Source: Raphanus sativus (lineage: Eukaryota > Streptophyta > Magnoliopsida > Brassicales > Brassicaceae). From it: DNA of 64,000 nucleotides. Numbering within the stretch: position 1 is the stretch's first letter; every line of letters starts with the position of its first letter. The translations under genes were made by a program, and so were the position numbers. The stretch spans positions 31,705,407 to 31,769,406 of the forward strand of contig NC_079515.1 of NCBI RefSeq assembly GCF_000801105.2, given 5' to 3'. The notes beneath the pieces are model-generated. The model was not told the DNA's origin. It saw nothing but the letters and a program-made list of their open reading frames with translations, and ran no database searches. Shown here piece by piece: positions 29,788 to 41,498 of this stretch.

Positions 29788-31482
29788 TAACAGAGATAGA
29801 GATATGGATAATATTGTAGATGAAAAACATTTATTCCACTTCGAGCTAAAGGGTATGATTTGTGATTATAGCTAAACATAGAGTAACAAAAATAGAACAA
29901 ATGAGAGCAAAAATTGTAGAATAAGAAAATAATAAAAATACAAATAAAAAGTGGAAACCAGCGTAAAACTTTTCTTCCACCAAAACTGAATAAATGATTT
30001 TTTCACCTAATTAAAGTACAATAAGTAAAATATTTTTTCACTTAATTCATTGGTACAGTCTTAGTAGAAATAAAAATAATTATGTTTTCAGCTGAAAAAT
30101 TATCGATAAAAGTGACAAACAATTATTTTTGCTCCGCTTGATCCATACGATCCGCAGTGCTTGATCTGCTTTTTTCATTCAGAACTTAACTGCTGGTGAG
30201 TAAGATTTATGTTCACTAAAGTTATCTTCCACGCTTCTTCGCACCTAAGATAGTATGAGGACCGGCTCTTGGTCAGATATAACTGTCCGTTTGAAGCATG
30301 ACAGTCACATACTTCATTTTGGGGGCTGAAAATACGGCTGATTTGACAGATATGTATTATCAACTCATAACCGTAGGTAAATTTTCACAAATTTTGTTAA
30401 TTTTAAAACGTTAGGTTATGATATACAATGTTCTCAGACAATTTTTCAAGTATAACCGGAAACATTTCATGTAAAAAAACTCTTATTAAAGAAACTTGAA
30501 AATTTTGTAGAAGTTTAATAGTTGGAAGATAGAATTCTTTTAATGCAAACCAAAAAGATGGTTTTTGACAAACATATGAAAATTTACCTAAAACAAAGAC
30601 GAGGTAAAAAGAAGGAAAAAAAAAGAAAATAGTTTCTTAATTTTTTATTAATGACTCGTGAGCTTTAAAAAACGAGCTATGTGTTTGTGCGACGTTCGGA
30701 TTATCTATTGTATTTTTATAAAGTTAAGTGTTTTTTACAACTTTCATTTCATTTTATAACACATTATAACTATTTTATTTATTGTATTTTTAAATTATTC
30801 GACAACATTTATTATAGAAGTACAAAATATAAATTACCTATTTTTAAAATATTTTATTACAATTTTTAACATACATTTTCAATCTTTTTAACTAGTTCAT
30901 TAATTATGTATATTGTAATAATTCAATAGCATTTATTTTGTATGTTAACCATAATAATTCAAAACAGTTAATAAGAGTTATTTAATTTGTTTATTTAAAT
31001 ACAAATAGTGTATAAAAAGTAATAAGTGCATCATAACACATGGATGGTTGAAGAAATAGTGTGGCCTTAAGTTCCAATTTTTTGGACCAGATAATTGATA
31101 GTATGACATCATGAACGTGTAGCTTAACTTTTATAACCCAAAATACATATAGAAAACCTTGCAATATATAGATGTCCCAAAACCGTGGGCGTACACCATG
31201 CTTTTCTTCTTCTTCTCTTCCAGTTTTGACATAGCTTAGTATTTACTACTAGTTAGAGAGGAGAGATAGATTCGATTAAGTTATTTGGCATTTCTAGAAA
31301 CTAAAAAACTATATATAGACATTAAGAAGTTGTCAAGCTGAAAAAAATTGAAAGCCTTTTCAAATAAAAAAAATCTGCTGAAGAAAATCGGGTAAAAAGT
31401 AGCATCGTGAATGTGGGCACAGCTAACCTTATGAAAAGCCCAATTGCCGTTATTATCATACAGAACCACCAAAATAAGACCA
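29788..31482. other. AT-rich intergenic region
   Basis: No supported gene. Short open frames lack recognisable domains and have AT-rich, low-complexity composition. Confidence 0.55.
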
Positions 31483-31934
31483 TCTCTATTATTAAAAGAG
31501 AAGTACACTTAGGAAATGCCCATGAGTTTTCAATGTTAATTACACTTCCATGCCACTGAACCTATTAATTAACATTCTTAAAAAAAATCTTGTCTTTTCA
31601 GATTATTAAATGCATGTTTTCTCATTCTGATTTTTCCTTAAAAATCGGAAACAACATCTTCACATAGAAGAAAGTTATTTATACCAATAGATGATTATTA
31701 ATTTTTTTTCTTTAGCCAAAATAAATTCAATATCTAAACATAATATCTTTGCTGGCAATAAGTTCTAACCTATAATCACTATCAAATAATTAATATACCT
31801 ATAAAACACAGAAACTTATCCTATAATTACGCTAACTTCTAAAATTTGGTGAATAATAAATTATCTTTACATTTTTTCCATATCTAAGTAATAAATAAAT
31901 TGTTGTTTTAAAATGTTATATTAACAATAATGTA

Positions 31935-31977
<43 letters not shown>

Positions 31978-32333
31978 CAGTAGTACAAAGAAAAAATTTA
32001 GTGAAAACAAATATTTATACGGCCACGGGTCAAGTTATAGAAATAAACAACAACAGTGCAAGATTATATTTTATTCATTTATATTTTTTTAAAGAATGTT
32101 AAGATTTCAGAATTGGAAAAAATTTATGACCAACATCTATATTATTTTAATTAGAAAATTTAAAATTTATATCAAAATATTTTGTTAAACATTTAATCTT
32201 AATTTTTATTATAACTATAAATATTAATTTCCAATCTAAATTTATGTCTAAATATTACAAATATATCATTTTGTATAAATAAAAAACTAAAAACATAAAT
32301 AATACCCGTCCGGTCGGACGGGTCAAGGTCTAG
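31483..32333 (+). mobile_element. Non-autonomous Helitron
   Basis: Starts TCTCTATTATTAAAAGAG after A (31482). Ends with the GC-rich hairpin CCCGTCCGGTCGGACGGG, then TCAAGGTCTAG, before T (32334). These are the TC and CTAG ends, the 3' hairpin and the A/T target of Helitrons. Length 851 bp. It is AT-rich, contains an AT run at 31943-31974 and encodes nothing. Confidence 0.82.
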
Positions 32334-33610
32334 TCAAATTTTATTAGAGAATACTATTGTAATGCACTTATTTGATTTGATCTTTTATTTGCCCAATCTA
32401 TCTGCAAGGCCAAATGAACTTGGGTTTGAGAAACGCAAATGCACTAACAATTTAATTATAGAATTAGTGAAAACTCATAATTGAATGGTTAGGGTCGATG
32501 CTCTGCAAATCCAATAAAAATCCAAATGGTGGGTTGTTACAATAAAAGTCAATTTCGTGTGACAATCCATCTCGTGTATCCACCTGTTCCGTGAATTTAA
32601 AGTTTACAACTTTGTAGAGCACCGATTCTATTCTTTTACATTTGAATCTTCACTGACTCTCCTATGTAAGTTATTGGTGCGTCCGACGTTCTTTAAACTT
32701 AAGACATCACCTTTTAACAAACTTTTCAGAAGATAAGTTATCACCAATTGATTAGGATTGATGCTCTACATAACTGTGAACTACGGAACGGGTAAATTCA
32801 AGAGACGTGTTGTCACAATTTACCTCAGCAAATCGTGTGTTACCTCCCTAAGCCAAGAGGCTGAGTATGCCATGTAGTGATATCGACAATATTAAAGTAG
32901 TTTCCCACCTTATCGCATGCCTCCAAAACCTAGCACTCTTAATCTCTCACATTGTATTTTCAGAGACAACATTACCGATCCAATCTTCGGTTTCGTACTT
33001 GAGGACAGTCATATCATGTGTCCGGAAGTCCGTGCTGCATATGCGAAGATCTTTGTCGCATATATCTCGTTTATTTTTTTTTGAATATAAAGGAACTTGA
33101 ATTCTGAAATGTTGAAAAGCTATTCATGATGGTCTAAACAAATTCTTGGATTCATATTTCAAAATATAAGCATTTCCCTTATAAAGTATATGTTATCATT
33201 AAGTCAAAAAAAAGTATATGTTATCACTATAATATAAAATACAAAACTGTCCTCACACTAGTTGTATGCATGTATATAATCAATCATTTCTCATATCAAT
33301 AAGTCTTTTATTAATTTTGTATCAGTAAGTCTTCATTTACGTCTCTCATGTCAATATATGTATATGTCATGGTTTATAAACTCTTCAGCTAATCCTGTTA
33401 CTCTATCAGTTTAAGCCATATTGTCGATTTTCAGATCTTGTTGTTTCATTTCTATGTCTTAGAGACTATATAAACCGCTAAGTTTTTGTTGTTGTTCAAA
33501 AATAGGAAATATTTAGAATTCGTTATCTTAAACTCTCATTCAATTTTATATTCAATAAATAAAGGACTGGATCTGTTTGATCAAAAAAAAAGGACTGGAT
33601 CTAATAATTT
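32334..33610. other. Intergenic region
   Basis: No supported gene. Contains the 3' flank of the minus-strand MFS transporter gene. Some moderately GC-balanced sequence at 32450-33070 may be an old repeat, but I could not place it. Confidence 0.5.
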
Positions 33611-36600
33611 TTAACTAAGGTTACTAGACGAAGCTTTCTTGACCTGTTTGCTAGCATGAATCTTAGCATAAATCTCCTTCGTTCTATAAGCCAACAAAAT
33701 GTCTAAACCAACTCCAATACCAGAAGCTAAAGCCATGACCAAGAAGATGAGACGGTAACAGTGAGCTCCTACGCAAGTGTTGCCTCCACCAGGAGTTGGT
33801 GTAGCCTCCGCATCATAGAGAAATCCGGCCAGGAGACCAGAGAAGAGGAACGAGCCAAGGGGCAAGTTAAGTACTAAAATGTTGTAGATGAGACCATAGT
33901 ATTTGAGACCAAAGAGTTCAGATGCTGTGGGTACGGTAATGGCTAGACGGACACCATAACAAACTCCAACCACCATTGAACCAATGTAGAGTGAATTAGG
34001 AACTGCTAAAGCCATTAGTAGATATCCTACGGCCATGAGGATTTGAGATGCTGCGTTCCATAGTGATCTTGGTGTTCCAGCTTTCCTATAGAAATTAAGA
34101 GAAATGTTCACATGTTTTATTAGCTAGTAAAGTAATTAAATCAACATGCCTTTTTCTTTCCTTACTGAACAACAAATCAACATGCTTATTGATAATGATG
34201 TATTACGTTTACAATAAGGTAACCTTCGAGTCTGGTTGAAATTCAATATAACATTGAAGTTTGTAAAGAATCTAGAGGGGATATTCACGTGATAGGGAAT
34301 TGAAGAGTGTGGTCCAAGTGAAGGAAAAGAACAAGAACTAGTTTGGACACGTCTATGCACAAATACAAAAATTCAAAATGAAACAAACAGAGCAATCTGA
34401 AAAATCACTTTTCTTTATATGAAAAGTCATTAAAGGAAGAAAAATGCAGACAAACACCAAAAGCGTTGAATGTTGTGTGTCCGTCCATTGATGTGGATGT
34501 AAAATGATATACGTCACGTAATTGCTTTTAATCTATATTATAACGAGAATTAAACATAGGATCCCGGAGCATTATAGATATTAAGATTATAGATATTTTA
34601 TGGTGGCTGTAGATTTTAATATTAGAGCATCTCCATCAGTAAGTTTGTCCATTCTCGATTTCCAATGCAATTATATTAATTTTTTACTTTTTTCGTTTGA
34701 ATTTCCAAAAAAAAAAAAAAATTTAATTAACCGATCAATCGCAGGTCGCCACGCATCAGTGGAGCCCGCAAATAGTGACGATACGGGTTCGTCCAAGTGA
34801 TCTTGCACGGCGCGGATTCACAAAGCAAACATTAATATATATTTTTTTTTATAGAAATACGTGTGAACTTTTATTACCATACCCCAATGAAAATGTTCTT
34901 ATAGCATTTTAGTTAAAAACAGAGGCGGGATCCACGTTGGAAGGGAGAGTGTCAGCTGACATGTTAATGATATTATAATTTAAGATTAAGTTCTCTGACA
35001 CACGTAAAAAAATCCTAGATCCACCACTTGTTAAAAGTTTTAATGTTTTAATAATATCATTCATAAATCTTCAAAAATCAAAATGTTAGCGCATGAGTGT
35101 TTGTTTTCTACAAACAAAAAGAAGAAGAAAATATGCAGGTTTAAGGAATTTGTATAGAGCATGATTAGAAGATTTAGATACTTTAGAAAAAAATGTGCAT
35201 GAGAAAAGATTCTACAACATTTGCCAATTAAACCTTTAAGTTAGTTTTGAACCGAACATACCCATCAAACAGACTGAATAGTAAGTTCGCGGATACAAAC
35301 AATTGCATGGAACATAAACTAAAGTGTCGGCAGGTGCTGATTGGAAGAACATAACCAACTATTTGATTTCTAATTTGAAACTTATTTTCATAATTTTAGA
35401 AAAATATATACATTTCGGAAAGAAACTGAAAATGTAATTTGTGTTAAACTTAGATCAAAGAATACTGAAAACTTCGTGATATCTTATTGAATCAACACCA
35501 ACGTACAAGACTTATATAGTCAAACAAAAAACAACTCCTACAAGTCAGCTAACCAACCAAAGCCACTCCTATAAGTTAGCTAACAACTCAACACACGCTT
35601 CCTAGAATATAGGAAGATTTATTCAAATCTAGAAAACCAAAACAACTTGAAACAGACTCCTAAAAGCCCGGTGTACTTCAATCCCTCCCTTAAACTGAAG
35701 CTCCTTTCAGTTTACAAACTTCAAGCAAACCCCCATGTCATTCCTTAGCTTCTCGAACACGTCAAGCTTGACTGGCTTCGTCATAATGTCTGATAGCTGA
35801 TCCTTTGTTGAGCAATACTCCATGGTAATAACCCCTCATTCACCAAGTCACGAAGAAAGTGGTAACGCACATGAATATGCTTACTTCTGCCATGAAACAC
35901 AAGGTTCTTGGACAACTTGATTGCAGAGCTATTGTCGCAAAATAGAACAGTGCCTTTCTCTTGTTCAAACCCCATCTCTCCTAACACATTCCGTAGCCAA
36001 ACTGCTTGACAAGCTCCATTAGCAGCTGCTACATACTCGGCCTCCGTAGTTGAAAGCGTGACAATAGGCTGCTTCTTGGAGCTCCACGCAACCGCTCCTG
36101 CTCCTATCATGAAGGTGTACCCTGATGTGCTTCTCCTATCATCTTCATCACCCGCATAATCACTATCCACATAGCCCACTAGTCCCCTTGCATCACTTCT
36201 CTTGTACTGTATTCCAAGACCTGACGTTCCTTGAACATATCTGAGTATACGTTTCACTGCCAGCATATGCGACTCCTTAGGATTCTCCATGTATCTACTC
36301 ACCAGGTTCACAGAGTAAATTAGATCCGGCCTTGTGGCTGTTAAGTACCTCAAACTCCCAACAATCTGCTTGAACAAAGTAGGATCCACTGAGCGCCCTT
36401 CACCTTCCTTAGTCAACTTATTCCCAGGAATTATAGGATTCCTCACTGAGTTGCACTCTAACATTCCAAACTTCTCTAACGTCTCCAAAGCATACTTCTT
36501 CTGACTTATGAAAATCCCATCTTCATCTTGCACGACTTCAACACCCAGAAAATACTTCATTCTTCCTAAGTCTGTCATAGCAAACTCTTCCATCATGGAC

Positions 36601-39600
36601 CTTTTAAACTTCTCAAGTAATTCAGCCGAATCACTAGTATAGATGAGATCATCTACATACAGGCTCACGACCAAAACACTACTTCCTTCTGTCTTGACAA
36701 ACAAGGTATGTTCACAATAACACTTTTTGAAGCCCTCCCTTGCAAAGTAACCTTCAATTCTACTGTACCATGCCCTTGGTGCTTGTCTCAAGCCATACAA
36801 CGCCTTCTTCAACTTGTATACCTTCTCTCTCTCGTGCTCTGACTCGAACCCCTTAGGCTGCTCAATGTAAACATCCTCCTTGAGCTCTCCATGCAGGAAA
36901 GCACTCTTTACATCAAGCTGAAACACAATCCAACCCCTTTGAGCAGCCAAGCCTAGTATCGACCTAATAGTGTCCCATCTAGCTACTGGAGCAAAGACTT
37001 CGTGGAAGTCAATTCCATGAGTTTGATGAAAGCCTTTTACTACAAGTCTGGCCTTGAACTTATCAACCTCTCCTCTTTCGTTGAGCTTTGTCTTGTATAC
37101 CCACTTTACTCCAATGATCTTGGCTTTTGCAGGCGCTTCTACTAGCTCCCAAGTTTCATTCTCTTCAATGGCTTTTATCTCAGCTTCCATCGCCTTCTTC
37201 CACTTATCATATTTGACCGCATCTTCAAACTTTTCTGGATCTTCTTCATTAATATACAGCACCATATATCCTTCATCATCTTCAACAAACAACCCTTTCT
37301 CTTCACAGATGTAATCCCTCATCCATGCTGGTTTTATTTTATTCCTTCCAGCTCTGCTACTGCCAGCGTTTTCTTCTTCAGTCTCAGTCTCAACAGTTGT
37401 TTCTGCAGTGTCGTGTGCCCCTTCCTGAGCCGTATCTTCTCTCTCATTCTGCTCTTCTGTCACGTTCTCTTCTCTGTCTCCACGGTTCTCTTCATTCTCT
37501 TCTCCACACACGACAAACTCTTCTTCTTGCTCTGTTTCTTCCCATTCCCAACGCTTCCCCTCGTCAAATCTCACATCTTTACTTATGACAATTCTTTTCT
37601 TTGCAGGATCATACAACCTGTAAGCTTTGGACTCTTTGCAGACCCCGAACATGACGCATCTGACACTCTTTTCATCAAGTTTCACTCTCTTCTCGTATGG
37701 TATAAGTGCAAAGGCTACACATCCAAAGACTCGTAGATGTTCCACCGATGGTTTGTGTGAGCTCCACTTCTCTGTTGGCGTGACATCTCCTAGTATAGAC
37801 GTTGGGCTCCTGTTGAGAATGTGCACTGCATATTGTGTTGCCTCTGTCCAGAAACGCAGAGGAACTTTCATCCCAAAGAGCATACATCTCACCATATTCA
37901 TTATGCTCCTGTTCTTTCTCTCTGCGACCCCGTTCTGCTGCGGAGTATACGCTGCAGTCAACTGTCTTTTGATCCCTTGCTCCGTGCAGAAATCATCAAA
38001 CGCCTTGGAGTTGAACTCACCCCCTCTGTCAGTCCTCAGACACACCAGTTGCTGTCCACATTCTCTCTCAACAGCACTCTTGAATTCTTTGAATACTCTA
38101 AACGCTTCTGATTTCTCAGATAAGAAGAACGTCCAGCATTTACGGCTAAAATCATCAATGAAGTTAATGATGTATCTCTTACCACTCTCTGATGTAGGTG
38201 AGATCGGTCCGCAGATATCACTGTGTACCAGCTCCAGTCCCTTGCTTGGCCTCCACAGACTTTTCTTTGGTATGTTCTCTCTGATCTGCTTTCCCTTCAT
38301 GCACACCTCACACACTTCTCCTGGTTTATTGATCTTAGGTAGTCCGTTCACCATTCTTTTCTCAGTCAGCTTGAGAAGGCTGTCATGAGAGAGATGACCG
38401 TACCTCTTGTGCCAGATCTCGTCAGATTCCTCCAGTGGGCTCTGTATCTGATTGATCTTCAGCTCTTCCTTAGGTTCCAAGACAGTCGCCATGACTACAA
38501 ACATTCTGTTTGACGTCATTGTAGAGTGCATTATCATTCTCCTCTGTTGTTTGTGCCAAATCTCACACGTATCATCTTCAACTATGATCCTCAAACCCTT
38601 TTGTTGAAGCTGACCCATGCTTAGGAGATTGCTCTTCAGTCCAGGCACATAGTATACTGATGAAATCACCTGAGCTGTGCCATTAATCTCAAGCCTGAGA
38701 TTCCCTCTTCCCTCAACTTGCATCCGTCTATCATCTCCTAGTTTCACTTGTTGTCGAAACTTAGTGTCAAGTTCCATGAACCACTCTCTCATGCCGCACA
38801 TATGGTTGCTACAGCCAGAGTCCAGGTACCAAACATGCTTTTCTTTAGCTTCCACCATAGCCATTAGAAGCACATCTTCTTCTAACTCTGCATAGTTAGC
38901 AGACCTCTCCCAAGCTGGACACTCATTCTTAAAGTGTCCCAACTTATGACATTTATAACATTCAATGTTACTCTTGTCAAACCTTGTGCCTCCACGACCG
39001 CCACGGTACCCTCCTCTGCCTCTGTAGCCACCTCTTCCCTGATTGTACCCTGAGGAACTTCCACGTCCTCCACCGCCTTCCATTTTCAAGGCATGTTCTT
39101 CACTGCTACTCTTGCAAAGATTCTGCTCGTGCACCAATAAGGAGCTCTGTAACTCATCAACAGACAGCTCCTTAATATCCTTCGACTCTTCTATGGCACA
39201 CACGATATACGTGAACTTGTCAACCAGTGTTCTCAACACCTTCTCCACAATCTTCTCATCCGTCATATCCTCTCCAAGATTCCTCATGTCGTTTGCCACC
39301 ACCATGACCTTGGAGAAGTAATCAGTAATCGAATCACCTTCCTTCATCTCTAGCACCTCAAAGTTTCTTCTCAGCCTCTGAAGCTGAGCACTTTGAACTC
39401 TTTTGTTCCCTTGATACTTCGTCTTCAAGGAATCCCAGATATCCTTTGAGGTTTCCTTCTTAGCGATCGTCTTCAACGTCGTCTTGTCGATCGAGGCAAA
39501 GAGATAATTCTTAACCTTCAGATCCTTGAGCTTCTGATCTGCAAGTTCGGTTCTCTGAGCCCCCGTCAGTATCACGTTCCTCTCAGCCTGCGTAACACCT

Positions 39601-41498
39601 TCTTCGACAAGCCCCCACCATTCTTTAGATCTCAAGAGATTCTCCATGAGCATTGCCCAATGCTCATAATCTCCATCAAGCTTTGGAATGCTCAACAACG
39701 ACTCCTTCTCACTCATTTTCTCTTGAATAGGCTCTGATACCACTTGTTAAACTTAGATCAAAGAATACTGAAAACTTCGTGATATCTTATTGAATCAACA
39801 CCAACGTACAAGACTTATATAGTCAAACAAAAAACAACTCCTACAAGTCAGCTAACCAACCAAAGCCACTCCTATAAGTTAGCTAACAACTCAACACACG
39901 CTTCCTAGAATATAGGAAGATTTATTCAAATCTAGAAAACCAAAACAACTTGAAACAGACTCCTAAAAGCCCGGTGTACTTCAATTTGCTGATTTAAAAA
40001 AATAAATAAATTGAAGTAGGGGGAAACTTACCTGAGAAAGTGTTCAGAAAGAGTACCGGAGAGAATGCGACCGAAGAAGCCCCAAATACTAGTCATGGAG
40101 ACGAATATCGAAACATCTGTGTAACCAAGAGCAAGCCCTATCTGGCCCATATTGTTCATCACTGCTAAACCAGTTCCTACACCACACAGGAACGAAACAA
40201 ACAGCACCCAAAAGTCAACGGTCAACATCGCTTCGATTATCGTATGATCTTCTCCCAACACCGGCCTCTTCCTCTCCGCCACAAGATTCTCCTCTTCCGC
40301 CGCCGCAGCCGCTACAGCGATAACTTCCTTCTCGGCCGCGATATCTGAGCCGAGCAAGGGTTCTTGAATCTGTCCTTCAAAGTCTCGTTCACCACGATTC
40401 AAGCTTTTGATGAATGCATGGAAAGGTATAGCGATGGGAGAGAATAAGAGGAAGAGAAGTATAGAGGCGAAAGCGACTGAGAACACTCCGGTTTTGACTC
40501 CGATGATGTCGTAAGACTGAAGGTAGACAGCGACTACAACCGCTACGATGTTGAACACGGCGAAGTAGCGAGTCTCTTCGCTCTCCTCGGCGGCGGAAGA
40601 AGCTGGAGGGATCTCGCGGAGGAAGAAAACCGCCGTGAGACAGACTGCGAAAGGCACGACGGCGAGCAAAACAAGAAACGACGCCGGATCGTTTGAGAAC
40701 AGAGCAGTGCAGAGATCGGTGAAAATAGCAGTGCCTAGCCCCACGTATCCTTTCAAGATCCCTGAAACCGGACCACGGTTTCGCCGGAAGTTTCGTATGC
40801 AAGTAACTAGAACCGCCGTATTCATCCACGTCGTGCTGTTTCCTCCCATGCAGAGGAACACGCACATCTGAAATCCAAACACAAAATCTTGTCATAACTT
40901 GCATGTATGAGTTTCAGACCGACATAACGGGTCGTGGGTAAAGCCAAATATAGCCCAAAAGTATCTAAGAAAATTAAATCTCCATCTTTTTTTTTTGATA
41001 AACTTTAAATCTCTAAATTTGTAAAAAAGAATAATTTTTTTATTAAATCTTTTTTTTTGATAAACTTTAAATCTCTAAATTTGTAAAAAAGAATAATTTT
41101 TTTATTAAATCTCCTCTAGCTCCTAAAATCTCATAAAGAAGGATAAACTTTATTCTTAGTACCTGCCAATAAGGAAGCGGGGTGATGGTACGGCTAACCA
41201 CGAGCCATTGTACGCCATATCCAAGAAGACCTTCGAAGCAGCCGATAAGGAGGATGACTGGAGTCGAAAGACGGTCGGAGGCGAGGCCGGCAAGGATTCC
41301 AAAGGCTTTTCCGACGTCTTTAGCAACGGAGAGGTTGTTGAGTTGGAGCTGGTTGAGGTTCATGAGGGACTTGAGAGCGCTGGAGTAGTTGGAGAAGGTG
41401 TAGTTGTTGCCGGAGATAGATTGAACCCAAACCGCCGTCACAAATCCAAGCCATTTTAATGCAGAAGAGTAAGAAGAGGAAGATCTCAGGAAACCCAT
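33611..41498 (-). CDS. Nodulin-like / MFS transporter (NFD4-type)
   Basis: Multi-pass membrane protein with an N-terminal nodulin-like domain and an MFS domain. Exons 41163-41498, 40032-40867 and 33611-34085 join in frame to 548 aa. The start is MGFLRSSSSYSSALKW, then WVQSISGNNYTFSNYSSALK, the family signature. The middle carries several hydrophobic helices, a charged cytosolic loop (about 285-325) rich in E and A, and MTSIWGFFGRILSG. The third exon supplies the last helices and a basic tail (KQVKKASSSNLS). The substrate is unknown; relatives have been linked to karyogamy, iron or monocarboxylate transport. Intron 2 is 5,946 bases because it holds an LTR retrotransposon in the same orientation; intron 1 has a 64-base tandem duplication. 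It probably corresponds to At2g16660. Splice sites are intact, so it may still be expressed. Confidence 0.9.
34624..34910. repeat. MITE-like repeat in intron 2 of the MFS gene
   Basis: Begins near ttagagcatctccatcag and may end near 34910 (complement of ctataagaacattttcattg). It contains the module gcaggtcgccacgcatcagt, shared with the MITE at 29556. Boundaries are uncertain. Confidence 0.4.
35442..35680 (-). repeat. 3' LTR of the copia element
   Basis: 239 bp, identical by eye to 39745-39983. Being transcribed in the same direction as the host gene, its polyadenylation signals could truncate host transcripts. Confidence 0.95.
35781..39716 (-). CDS. Copia gag-pol polyprotein
   Basis: One open frame of 1,311 aa from the ATG (MSEKESLLSIPKLDG), with domains in copia order. 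They are gag (residues about 1-225), a zinc knuckle CYKCHKLGHFKNEC (about 250-265), a protease with WYLDSGCSNHM (about 295-305), and a pre-integrase HH-CC block (IWHKRYGHLS, CEVCMKGK). Integrase follows (HSDICGP, RTDRGGEF, AERKNRS), then reverse transcriptase (KWVYKTK, YVDDLIY) and RNase H (YVDSDYAGD, TTEAEYV, FCDNSSAI). The catalytic residues I can see are all present. The frame stops at 35781 after an atypical tail: a one-base shift near 35830 departs from the usual family C-terminus. It may be active, or only just disabled. Frames on the opposite strand are shadows. Confidence 0.95.
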   Translation of the reverse strand: MSEKESLLSIPKLDGDYEHWAMLMENLLRSKEWWGLVEEGVTQAERNVILTGAQRTELADQKLKDLKVKNYLFASIDKTTLKTIAKKETSKDIWDSLKTKYQGNKRVQSAQLQRLRRNFEVLEMKEGDSITDYFSKVMVVANDMRNLGEDMTDEKIVEKVLRTLVDKFTYIVCAIEESKDIKELSVDELQSSLLVHEQNLCKSSSEEHALKMEGGGGRGSSSGYNQGRGGYRGRGGYRGGRGGTRFDKSNIECYKCHKLGHFKNECPAWERSANYAELEEDVLLMAMVEAKEKHVWYLDSGCSNHMCGMREWFMELDTKFRQQVKLGDDRRMQVEGRGNLRLEINGTAQVISSVYYVPGLKSNLLSMGQLQQKGLRIIVEDDTCEIWHKQQRRMIMHSTMTSNRMFVVMATVLEPKEELKINQIQSPLEESDEIWHKRYGHLSHDSLLKLTEKRMVNGLPKINKPGEVCEVCMKGKQIRENIPKKSLWRPSKGLELVHSDICGPISPTSESGKRYIINFIDDFSRKCWTFFLSEKSEAFRVFKEFKSAVERECGQQLVCLRTDRGGEFNSKAFDDFCTEQGIKRQLTAAYTPQQNGVAERKNRSIMNMVRCMLFGMKVPLRFWTEATQYAVHILNRSPTSILGDVTPTEKWSSHKPSVEHLRVFGCVAFALIPYEKRVKLDEKSVRCVMFGVCKESKAYRLYDPAKKRIVISKDVRFDEGKRWEWEETEQEEEFVVCGEENEENRGDREENVTEEQNEREDTAQEGAHDTAETTVETETEEENAGSSRAGRNKIKPAWMRDYICEEKGLFVEDDEGYMVLYINEEDPEKFEDAVKYDKWKKAMEAEIKAIEENETWELVEAPAKAKIIGVKWVYKTKLNERGEVDKFKARLVVKGFHQTHGIDFHEVFAPVARWDTIRSILGLAAQRGWIVFQLDVKSAFLHGELKEDVYIEQPKGFESEHEREKVYKLKKALYGLRQAPRAWYSRIEGYFAREGFKKCYCEHTLFVKTEGSSVLVVSLYVDDLIYTSDSAELLEKFKRSMMEEFAMTDLGRMKYFLGVEVVQDEDGIFISQKKYALETLEKFGMLECNSVRNPIIPGNKLTKEGEGRSVDPTLFKQIVGSLRYLTATRPDLIYSVNLVSRYMENPKESHMLAVKRILRYVQGTSGLGIQYKRSDARGLVGYVDSDYAGDEDDRRSTSGYTFMIGAGAVAWSSKKQPIVTLSTTEAEYVAAANGACQAVWLRNVLGEMGFEQEKGTVLFCDNSSAIKLSKNLVFHGRSKHIHVRYHFLRDLVNEGLLPWSIAQQRISYQTL
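39745..39983 (-). repeat. 5' LTR of the copia element
   Basis: 239 bp, identical by eye to 35442-35680. It contains the presumed promoter of the element on the minus strand. Confidence 0.95.
40984..41110. repeat. 64-base tandem duplication in MFS intron 1
   Basis: The segment ttgataaactttaaatctct...taaatctttt occurs twice in direct orientation, side by side, with almost no difference. It is intronic, AT-rich and probably recent. Confidence 0.85.

Larger units (their letters stand above)
35442..39983 (-). mobile_element. Ty1/copia LTR retrotransposon, very young
   Basis: 4,542 bp element with a perfect 5 bp target duplication ATTTG (35437-35441 and 39984-39988). The two LTRs (35442-35680 and 39745-39983, 239 bp each, TG...CA) are identical by eye. 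Next to the 5' LTR on the minus strand is a primer-binding site, TGGTATCAGAGCC, complementary to initiator tRNA-Met (39729-39741). A purine tract (TTTAAGGGAGGGAT) lies beside the 3' LTR. It is inserted in intron 2 of the MFS gene, in the gene's own orientation. Confidence 0.97.

Noticed and set aside
34136..34360. 74-codon frame next to MFS exon 3
   Set aside because: It lies within intron 2, and the splice sites on either side give a clean transporter without it.
37627..38388. 253-codon plus-strand frame and several shorter neighbours
   Set aside because: Antisense to the copia polyprotein.
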